A stretch of 14,972 nt of DNA from Bacillota bacterium (GTDB taxonomy: Bacteria > Bacillota_G > Limnochordia > DTU010). This document shows positions 7,434-13,309 of the stretch, piece after piece. The position numbers were made by a program, and so were the translations under genes. Location: NCBI GenBank assembly GCA_012799255.1, contig JAAZLQ010000100.1:1-14972 (forward strand), read 5' to 3'. Below the pieces are notes generated by a model. The model saw only the letters and a list, made by a program, of their open reading frames with translations. It was not told where the DNA came from and did no database searches. How positions within the stretch are numbered: the stretch's first letter is position 1; each line of letters opens with the position of its first letter.

Positions 7434-7462
7434 ATTATACACGACGTTAATATTTTTGGGAA
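7434..7462 (-). promoter_or_regulatory. Promoter of mdeA
   Basis: A perfect TATAAT -10 box (minus strand, 7434-7439) with TTCCCA (4/6 match to TTGACA, 7457-7462) 17 bases upstream. The start of transcription would fall about 25-30 bases before the ATG, leaving a short leader. Confidence 0.62.
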
Positions 7463-7548
7463 GTAATGCTTGGAGCAAAAAGGAGTTCGGTTACCCACGA
7501 GGTATATCTAAGGAAAGAACTGGGGTGGGAGGAAAGGGGAGCTAGCTG

Positions 7549-8184
7549 ATGTGGAAGGGCTTGAAACCCGAATGGCGCGAAGCTTTTGCCTTGGCCTGGG
7601 AAGCCTTTTGCCAGGGTAATGTGCCAGTGGGTTGTGTTATTGTCAATGAGAGTGGAGAGATCATTGCCAAAGGTCGAAATGCCATTTTTGAGCCTAGTTT
7701 TAGCTCAGCTTTGGCTGGTACGGATTTGGCCCACGCGGAGATGGTGGCACTTAGTCAGCTCCAGAGAACGGAACATCGAGGCGTGACGGGCTATACTCTT
7801 TACACTACTTTGGAACCGTGCCCCATGTGTTTTGGAGCAAGTGTAATGGCAGGAATTCGCAGAATTAAGTATGCCGGACGTGACGGGATTGCCGGTTCAG
7901 CGGTGCTTAGTAATGCCACACCTTATTTGCGCACTAAAAGGATGCAGGTTGAGTTGGCTGATCCTGAACTTGAAGTGTTCCAAATAGCACTGAACACTGC
8001 CTTTGAGCTAGGTCGACAGCACCCTCGCCAGGCAGAGCTTTTAGATCTCCTCAGGGCAGATTGTCCTCGCGGAGTAGAACTTGGAATGAAGCTATTTGAA
8101 CAGGGTTATTTTGCCCAGGCAGTGCGGGAAGGCTATACTGTGGAAAAGGTCTTCGAGGATGTCATGGCACGCCTGGTGGCTTGA
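7549..8184 (+). CDS. Zinc-dependent cytidine/deoxycytidylate-type deaminase (nucleoside or tRNA adenosine deaminase-like)
   Basis: 211-residue hydrolytic deaminase, first gene of the seven-gene operon. The zinc site is complete: H62-A-E64 (HAEMVAL) supplies the histidine ligand and proton-shuttling glutamate, and P90-C91-P-M-C94 the two cysteines. The core PVGCVIV (26-32) and the TLEPCPMCFGASVMAGI stretch resemble TadA and guanine deaminase. It differs from TadA in a longer loop before the HAE motif (residues 45-61) and in a helical C-terminal extension of roughly 80 residues (about 130-211), so a free nucleoside or base deaminase is at least as likely as tRNA editing. ATG at 7549 follows AAAGGGGAG at about 8 bases. 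The stop overlaps the in-frame ATG at 8184 of the next reading frame by one base (TGATG), showing translational coupling or tight packing. No clear promoter was found in 7401-7548 on this strand. Confidence 0.85.
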   Translation: MWKGLKPEWREAFALAWEAFCQGNVPVGCVIVNESGEIIAKGRNAIFEPSFSSALAGTDLAHAEMVALSQLQRTEHRGVTGYTLYTTLEPCPMCFGASVMAGIRRIKYAGRDGIAGSAVLSNATPYLRTKRMQVELADPELEVFQIALNTAFELGRQHPRQAELLDLLRADCPRGVELGMKLFEQGYFAQAVREGYTVEKVFEDVMARLVA

Positions 8185-8191
8185 TGAGTAC

Positions 8192-8200
8192 AAGGAGGAG
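8192..8200 (+). promoter_or_regulatory. Ribosome binding site that fixes a TTG start for the HAD gene
   Basis: AAGGAGGAG, with GGAGG ending 6 bases before the TTG at 8205. The ATG at 8184, seven codons earlier, has no comparable site and would place this sequence inside the coding region as Arg codons. Confidence 0.7.
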
Positions 8201-8204
8201 AAGA

Positions 8205-8918
8205 TTGAAAACAGTATTGTTTGATTTAGACGGGACATTGCTTCCCATGGACATGGAAGTATTTATGAAAACCTATCTGCATGAGTTATACCTCAAGGGT
8301 ATGCAGTTGGGATATGACGGTAATCAGTTGGTGCAAGTTGTGCTAGCCGGTGTAAACGCTATGGTAAATAACGATGGGACGCTAACCAACGAACAACGTT
8401 TTTGGCGGCTTTTTATAGATCATTTCGGCGGTGAGATGGACGAACATATTGAGGTGTTCGAGGAATTCTACGCGAATGAGTTCGCGAAAGTGGCCAAGGC
8501 GGTTCGTCCTACACCTCTAGCCAATGAAGCGGTGCAGGTTCTCAAAGAAAAAGGATATGAGTTAGTTCTAGCAACTAATCCGCTGTTTCCTAGGATAGCT
8601 ACGTTGGAAAGAATGCGTTGGGCCGGACTCCAGCCAGAGGACTTTGTTTTGATCACCACCTATGAGAACTCGCGTTTTGCTAAGCCGAACTTGGATTATT
8701 ACAGGGAAATACTTACCACCATTGATGCCAGAGCAGAAGAATGTTTGATGGTGGGTAATGACGTGGCGGAGGATTTGATAGTAGCCCAACTGGGGATCCA
8801 AGCATTTTTGGTAACTGACGATTTGATTCATGCTGATGGAGTGGACTATGCCAACATCCCTCAGGGAAACAGAGAAGAGATGTTGGCTTACTTCTTAGAA
8901 CTGCCCAAACGGGAGTGA
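8205..8918 (+). CDS. HAD-superfamily hydrolase (phosphatase)
   Basis: 237-residue cytosolic phosphatase of the haloacid dehalogenase superfamily. With the TTG start the protein opens MKTVLFDLDGTLLP, putting the nucleophile and acid at D8 and D10. Motif II is the threonine in LVLATNP, motif III the lysine in RFAKPNLDYY, and motif IV the aspartates in MVGNDVAEDL. A helical cap (about residues 16-90) lies between motifs I and II, as in subfamily I (phosphoglycolate or nucleotide phosphatases). The substrate is not predictable. The alternative start ATG 8184 overlaps the deaminase stop and would add seven residues (MSTRRRR). The stop is 4 bases before the next start. Operon position after a deaminase suggests a nucleotide or sugar-phosphate substrate, as inference only. 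Confidence 0.88.
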   Translation: MKTVLFDLDGTLLPMDMEVFMKTYLHELYLKGMQLGYDGNQLVQVVLAGVNAMVNNDGTLTNEQRFWRLFIDHFGGEMDEHIEVFEEFYANEFAKVAKAVRPTPLANEAVQVLKEKGYELVLATNPLFPRIATLERMRWAGLQPEDFVLITTYENSRFAKPNLDYYREILTTIDARAEECLMVGNDVAEDLIVAQLGIQAFLVTDDLIHADGVDYANIPQGNREEMLAYFLELPKRE

Positions 8919-8922
8919 GTTT

Positions 8923-9543
8923 ATGAGAAAACTCGTTGATCTTAGTCACCCATTTTTAAACGAAACCCCTGCTTATCCCGGAGATGAGCCTACTAGTTTG
9001 GTTCAGAGGTGTAGCGTGGAGAGGGATGGCTATGCTTCTTTTGCTCTAAGGACGGGTTTACATGCAGGAACTCACCTTGATGCTCCCCTGCACTTCATTG
9101 CGGGGGGAAAGATGGTGAAAGACCTTCCTCTGGACACCCTTGTAGGCAGAGGACGGCTCTTGGATGTTAGAACAGAATCTATAATAAGGTACAAATCGGA
9201 GTATACCAGGTTAGTGGAAACGGGAGATATCGTCTTGTTATGGACTAATCATGACTCCAAATTTGGAACCGCAGACTATTATTCGGAGCATCCAATTGCT
9301 CACGGAGATCTAGTGGACTTTTTTCTAGAACGAAAAGTGAAGATGATCGGGATGGATTTGCCATCGCCAGAAAGACCTCCATTTGAACTGCATAAAAGAA
9401 TCTTAGGCGCAGGGATACCCCTCATCGAAAACCTCACTAACTTAGGTGGACTTGTTGGTATGGGGAAATTCGAGATTTTAGCATTTCCGCTCAAGATCGC
9501 GTCTGAAGCCTGCCCGGTTAGAGTGGTCGCTAGGGAAATATGA
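8923..9543 (+). CDS. Cyclase-family metal-dependent hydrolase (kynurenine formamidase-like)
   Basis: 206 residues of the cyclase/arylformamidase family (PF04199), usually divalent-metal-dependent amide, ester or lactone hydrolases. The signature HAGTHLDAPLHF is at 47-58, giving metal ligands H47, H51 and D53 and active-site H57. The family's opening (LVDLSHPFLNETPAYPGD, 4-21), the GMDLPSPE segment, and a late ENLTNLGGL motif near the C-terminus are all in order. The ATG at 8923 follows GGGAGTGAG, which overlaps the previous stop. No kynurenine pathway gene is nearby, so a role in tryptophan breakdown is not supported; the true substrate is open. Third gene of the operon. Confidence 0.9.
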   Translation: MRKLVDLSHPFLNETPAYPGDEPTSLVQRCSVERDGYASFALRTGLHAGTHLDAPLHFIAGGKMVKDLPLDTLVGRGRLLDVRTESIIRYKSEYTRLVETGDIVLLWTNHDSKFGTADYYSEHPIAHGDLVDFFLERKVKMIGMDLPSPERPPFELHKRILGAGIPLIENLTNLGGLVGMGKFEILAFPLKIASEACPVRVVAREI

Positions 9544-9560
9544 GTTAAGGGGAAGATAAT

Positions 9561-10475
9561 ATGGAAAGGGCAGCAAGGTGGATTAAACGTTACGCACGCC
9601 CGCTTGAGACTGTACAATGGGAGTTTTTCTTCGAGCAAGGTCCTAAAGAAAAAGTATTGGGCTATCTAAGCGCTTTTCAAAATGAGGACGGAGGCTTCGG
9701 TAATGGACTTGAGCCAGACTTTTGGTTGCCAAGTTCATCTCCTATGGCAAGCTCAATGGCGGGACGGATTTTGGATGATATCAACGCTGATTCAGATGGG
9801 GAGATCATAGTTAAGTTCAAAACCTACCTTATTAATACATCACAAGTTGAGCCAGGCATGTGGGCATCCACTTTGCCGGAGAATAATCTTCATCCCCATG
9901 CACCTTGGTGGCATTGGCAGCAAGGTGGGCAAGGAGCATGGATGTTTAACCCCAGTGTGGAGCTGGCCTCTTTCTTGATCAAGTGGTCATCTCCAGAAAG
10001 TTCTGAGGCTGAACTGGGTTGGTTTTCCTTGGGACATGCCATGCAGCGCCTCAAACAGGCTGAGACTATGGAGCGACATGAGGTTAAGTGTTATAGGCAT
10101 TCCTTGCGCCTGCTGGCCGATCATAAGACTCGCTTTAACGCGGTGATGGGCTGGACATTCGCTGAAGCGGAGGACAAAGTTCAGGAGTTGACAAAGAGGG
10201 TAATAGATAAGGATGTGGATAATTGGAAGAAAGGTTATAAGCCTTTGCCCCTGGACTTTATTCACAGCCCAGCTGATCCCCTGTACTTGGAACTTAAAAC
10301 ACTGGTAGAACAGAACCTCGACTTTTTCCTTGAAAAGAGAACCTCAGAAGGAATTTGGGAGATCCCCTGGAGTTGGGGCCAGTATCCCAATGAGTTCTCC
10401 ATTGCGCGAAGGTATTGGCAGGGTATTTTGGCACTCGAAAGGTATAGAATTCTGAAAGCCTTTGGCTGGTTGTAA
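9561..10475 (+). CDS. Uncharacterised alpha/alpha-toroid (prenyltransferase/terpene-cyclase-fold) protein
   Basis: 304 residues without a family name I can give. It carries repeats like those of the terpene cyclase and protein prenyltransferase toroids: SAFQNEDGGFGNGLEP (37-52, a QW-like element), GMWASTLPENN (99-109), and SEGIWEIPWSWGQYP near 262-276, each followed by a helix. It is rich in Trp, Pro and Glu. The DxDD motif of squalene-hopene cyclases is not seen, nor the Asp/Cys/His zinc set of protein farnesyltransferase; the only cysteine is in KCYRH near 177. Catalysis is therefore not established, and it may bind a lipid or sugar chain. ATG 9561 follows AAGGGGAAG. It starts 17 bases after the cyclase gene and ends 18 before the membrane protease gene, within the operon. 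Confidence 0.72.
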   Translation: MERAARWIKRYARPLETVQWEFFFEQGPKEKVLGYLSAFQNEDGGFGNGLEPDFWLPSSSPMASSMAGRILDDINADSDGEIIVKFKTYLINTSQVEPGMWASTLPENNLHPHAPWWHWQQGGQGAWMFNPSVELASFLIKWSSPESSEAELGWFSLGHAMQRLKQAETMERHEVKCYRHSLRLLADHKTRFNAVMGWTFAEAEDKVQELTKRVIDKDVDNWKKGYKPLPLDFIHSPADPLYLELKTLVEQNLDFFLEKRTSEGIWEIPWSWGQYPNEFSIARRYWQGILALERYRILKAFGWL

Positions 10476-10493
10476 AACGTAGAGGTGGTTTAT

Positions 10494-11720
10494 GTGAGAT
10501 GGGTAATTATTGGTCTGGTTATCTTTGTCTATGTGGTTGAAACGGTGGTGGCACTTCTCAACCAGAGACACAGTTTGAAACCGCTCCCAAAGTATGTACA
10601 AGATGTGTATGACCATTCACGTTATGAAAAATGGTTGAACTACTCCTTGGAAGGGCATCGGCTGGATTTGGTTAGGAAGGGCTTTGGTCTCCTCTTACTA
10701 CTGGTACTTCTCTGGGGACCATTTGCTAGCTTAGGAGAGTGGGTCGCTTTACGTACAACACACCCCATCGTAGAATCCTTACTCTTCTTGGGTGTCTATC
10801 AGACCTTGATAACATTACTGCTGCTACCCTTTGGGATTTACCGCACCTTTTTCATAGAAGAACGTCATGGTTTTAACCGTACCGGTATCACGACGTTTGC
10901 CCGTGACCAGATAACTAGTTACTTAGTTACGCTCGTGCTTGGTGGTCTTATCTTAGGGGCCATACATGCCCTTTATCTTCGGTTCTCGGAGAATCTGTGG
11001 ACTTTTATTTTCATTACGTGGTCAGTCTTGAGCGTCATAATGCTTTTTGCAGTGGCCTTTTTCGGAAAACTTCTGTTGAGGCTGTTTAACAAGTTCACTC
11101 CACTACCGGAAGGGCAACTTCGTTCTAGGATCGGGCAGTTGGCTTCAGCGGTAGGTTTCAACTTAAAAGCTATTCTGGTCATGGATGCCTCTAAGCGTTC
11201 TAGTAAAAGCAACGCTGCTTTTACTGGGATCGGAAAAACCAGGGAAGTAATCCTCTATGACACTTTGCTTGAAAACATGTCTGAAGACGAAATTCTTGCG
11301 GTATTAGCCCATGAGTTGGGGCACGCAGTACATAAAGACACCTGGCGTATGCTTGCTCAGCAGATTGTGTTAATGGGATTACAGGCTGTGGCTATTGGAC
11401 TAGTTCTGCAGAGCCCTAGCTTGTTTACAGACTTTGGCTTTCCTGGGGTTCATTTTGGCTTTGCTTTTATCCTTTGTAGCATCTTGCTAGATCCCCTTTT
11501 GCTACTCTTGGGGATTCCTTCGAACTTACTGTCTCGCAAGGCTGAGTTCAAGGCGGATCACTTTGCTGCCAAGCAGACCCAGCCCAGTTGGTTAATTTCT
11601 GCCTTGAAGGTTTTGGCCAGGGAGAACTTAGTTAATCTCAATCCACATCCCCTCGCGGTGCTTTTCCATTATTCCCATCCGCCCATGAATGAACGCATCA
11701 AGGCGCTACAAGCAAATTAG
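10494..11720 (+). CDS. M48-family membrane zinc metalloprotease, Ste24/CAAX-protease type
   Basis: 408-residue integral membrane protease. Zinc site HELGH at 273-277 (His, His, catalytic Glu) and third ligand Glu 351 in RKAEFKADHFA. Upstream of it come the Ste24-type segments YSLEGHRLDLV (about 50-60) and FFIEERHGFNRTGITTF (about 119-135). Hydrophobic segments lie near 3-20, 60-78, 93-113, 142-160, 168-192, 285-307 and 319-340, more than in the short HtpX proteins. Such proteases cleave membrane or prenylated proteins and assist membrane protein quality control. I favour GTG 10494 because GAGGTGG (10482-10488) stands 5 bases before it; GTG 10485 would sit inside that site. The stop overlaps the next gene's ribosome binding site. 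Confidence 0.9.
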   Translation: MRWVIIGLVIFVYVVETVVALLNQRHSLKPLPKYVQDVYDHSRYEKWLNYSLEGHRLDLVRKGFGLLLLLVLLWGPFASLGEWVALRTTHPIVESLLFLGVYQTLITLLLLPFGIYRTFFIEERHGFNRTGITTFARDQITSYLVTLVLGGLILGAIHALYLRFSENLWTFIFITWSVLSVIMLFAVAFFGKLLLRLFNKFTPLPEGQLRSRIGQLASAVGFNLKAILVMDASKRSSKSNAAFTGIGKTREVILYDTLLENMSEDEILAVLAHELGHAVHKDTWRMLAQQIVLMGLQAVAIGLVLQSPSLFTDFGFPGVHFGFAFILCSILLDPLLLLLGIPSNLLSRKAEFKADHFAAKQTQPSWLISALKVLARENLVNLNPHPLAVLFHYSHPPMNERIKALQAN

Positions 11721-11731
11721 GAGGTTTTGAT

Positions 11732-12379
11732 ATGGCATTTGACTTCAAGAAAGAGTATAAAGAGCTTTATGCACCGAAAACAAAACCCGAAATAGTGGAA
11801 GTGCCCCCCATGAACTACGTTGCGGTTAGAGGAGTTGGAGATCCTAATGTGGAGGGGGGAGCCTATCAACAATCTGTGCAGATTCTCTATGCTATTTCCT
11901 ATACGATTCGGATGAGTTACAAAGGTGAGAGACAGATTGAAGGCTTTTTCCCCTATGTGGTACCACCACTAGAAGGTTTTTGGTGGCAAGAGGGTGTACA
12001 TGGGGTGGACTATGCTAATAAACATACCTTTAACTGGATCTCAGTGATTCGTCTACCTGATTTTGTGGCTGAAGAAGACCTCTTATGGGCTAAAGGAGAG
12101 GCCGCCCGTAAGAAGAAGCTTGATTGCTCCACAGCGGAGTTCCTCCGCGTGAATGAAGGATTGTGCGTACAAGCGATGCATCTAGGTCCCTTTGACCTAG
12201 AACCCCAGACGGTAGCGATGATGGATGAATACTTGCTCGAGCATGGCTACGAGCACGATTTTTCGGACACTAGGTTCCATCATGAGATCTATCTTTCGGA
12301 TCCACGGAAAGTTCCGCCTGAGAAGTACAAAACTGTAATCCGTCATCCCATTAGGAAGTGTTCTATCAGCAAAGCTTAA
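11732..12379 (+). CDS. GyrI-like small-molecule-binding protein
   Basis: 215 residues of the stand-alone GyrI-like family (PF06445, SOUL/Rob-type fold), cytosolic. The typical opening is present (KPEIVEVPPMNYVAVRGVGD, residues about 18-37), followed by the YQQSVQILYAISYTIRM helix, a FFPYVVPPLEGFWW strand and loop, a central helix, and a C-terminal HHEIYLSDPRK strand that is characteristic of this subgroup. From family knowledge, members bind flat hydrophobic or cationic ligands, and some hydrolyse cyclopropanoid toxins; no DNA-binding domain is attached here. ATG 11732 has AGGAGG (11718-11723) overlapping the previous stop. Its place in the operon fits handling of toxic small molecules, as inference. 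Confidence 0.88.
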   Translation: MAFDFKKEYKELYAPKTKPEIVEVPPMNYVAVRGVGDPNVEGGAYQQSVQILYAISYTIRMSYKGERQIEGFFPYVVPPLEGFWWQEGVHGVDYANKHTFNWISVIRLPDFVAEEDLLWAKGEAARKKKLDCSTAEFLRVNEGLCVQAMHLGPFDLEPQTVAMMDEYLLEHGYEHDFSDTRFHHEIYLSDPRKVPPEKYKTVIRHPIRKCSISKA

Positions 12380-12390
12380 CGTGGCGAAGA

Positions 12391-12396
12391 AAGGGG
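12391..12396 (+). promoter_or_regulatory. Ribosome binding site that fixes a GTG start for the Nudix-acetyltransferase gene
   Basis: AAGGGG, 8 bases before GTG 12405. The alternative in-frame GTG at 12381 has no such site upstream and would only add MAKKGVAR to the protein. Confidence 0.6.
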
Positions 12397-12404
12397 TGGC
12401 TAGA

Positions 12405-13259
12405 GTGGAGATTCGGTTTTTTGAACCAGGAGAGATAGATGAGTGTAAGATGAGTTATGCAGTGATTGCTGCGCAATATCAAGGAAAGTGGGTCTTTGTG
12501 CAGCAAAAACTGAAAACTACATGGGAGATCCCGGGAGGGCGGAAAGAACCGAACGAGTCTGTTTTGCAGACCGCCAAGAGGGAACTCTTTGAAGAAACGG
12601 GAGCATTGGAGTTTAGTTTGCAGGAAATCTGCGATTATTCGGTAAAAAGCCAAGAAACACGTTTTGGAAGATTTTTTTATGCAGACATAGCTAAACTAGG
12701 ACCTTTGCCTGATTCGGAAATAGCACAGGTGCGTCTAGAAAATGAGATGCCGGGTGAACTTACTTATCCGGAGATTCAGCCGCTTTTGCTGCAGAGGGTA
12801 AAGGAAGTCCTTGCGCGCGGTCGTATTGTCGGCGTAACAGAGGAGAACTTCCGCGAATGGCTTGAACTTGGTCTTATGTTGTGGCCAGAACACTCGAGGG
12901 CTGAACTGGAGGATACATTTTCTGGGATACTCCGTTCTGAGCGAGAAACCGCATTCTTGTACCAGGTTGGAGCAGAGTTTGTGGGCTTCATCAATCTGTC
13001 TATACGTGTTGATTATGTGGAAGGTTCCAACTCCACTCCTGTGGGCTATGTTGAAGGTATTTATGTGATGGATGGCTATCGAAAACAGGGCATAGCCACA
13101 AAGCTACTGAAACAGGGGGAAGTATGGGCAAAGGATCATGGCTGCACTCAAATGGCATCGGATATAGAAATACCCAATGCTATCAGCTATGATTTTCATT
13201 TGAGTGTGGGCTTTCAGGAAGCAAACCGAATTATTTGCTTTATTAAAGACATTGGATAA
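12405..13259 (+). CDS. Fusion of Nudix hydrolase and AAC(6')-type aminoglycoside acetyltransferase domains
   Basis: 284 residues, two domains. The N-terminal half (about 1-140) is a Nudix hydrolase resembling YtkD/MutT types: TTWEIPGG precedes a complete Nudix box, Gx5Ex7RELxEETG at 45-66 with metal-binding glutamates at 60, 63 and 64. The C-terminal half (about 143-284) matches AAC(6')-I aminoglycoside 6'-N-acetyltransferases across the whole domain: LMLWPEHSRAEL, VGFINLSIRVDYVEGS, STPVGYVEGIYV, the acetyl-CoA loop YRKQGIATKLL (225-235), GCTQMASD, and HLSVGFQEANRIICFIKD. It has about 140 residues, near the usual 145-150. Either activity could be real; resistance is not proved. GTG 12405 is chosen on its ribosome binding site. 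Last gene of the operon, followed by a terminator. Confidence 0.9.
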   Translation: MEIRFFEPGEIDECKMSYAVIAAQYQGKWVFVQQKLKTTWEIPGGRKEPNESVLQTAKRELFEETGALEFSLQEICDYSVKSQETRFGRFFYADIAKLGPLPDSEIAQVRLENEMPGELTYPEIQPLLLQRVKEVLARGRIVGVTEENFREWLELGLMLWPEHSRAELEDTFSGILRSERETAFLYQVGAEFVGFINLSIRVDYVEGSNSTPVGYVEGIYVMDGYRKQGIATKLLKQGEVWAKDHGCTQMASDIEIPNAISYDFHLSVGFQEANRIICFIKDIG

Positions 13260-13265
13260 AAAGAA

Positions 13266-13303
13266 CAGGGAGGATGGTCCAAACTTGGGGATCAACCTCC
13301 CTG
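13266..13303. terminator. Bidirectional terminator between the operon and hppA
   Basis: An eight-pair outer stem (CAGGGAGG / CCTCCCTG) continues, after an A-A mismatch, in a six-pair inner stem (TGGTCC / GGATCA, one G-U). On the minus strand it is followed by TTCTTTTT, a good terminator for hppA. On the plus strand it is followed by ATTTCCTT, weaker but usable for the operon. Confidence 0.85.
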
Positions 13304-13309
13304 ATTTCC

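Noticed and set aside
7415..7441. Plus-strand promoter for the seven-gene operon (TTTACA with TATACA)
   Set aside because: The spacing is only 15 bases and it lies on top of the stronger minus-strand mdeA promoter; too weak to annotate.
7309..7545. Plus-strand 78-codon frame ending just before the deaminase
   Set aside because: Half of it is antisense to the mdeA start region, it lacks a ribosome binding site, and it crosses the mdeA promoter. The deaminase has its own ribosome binding site.
12405..13259. Mobile resistance cassette reading of the AAC(6') gene
   Set aside because: No integrase, attC-like element, transposase or terminal repeats flank it, and its base use is like that of its operon neighbours.
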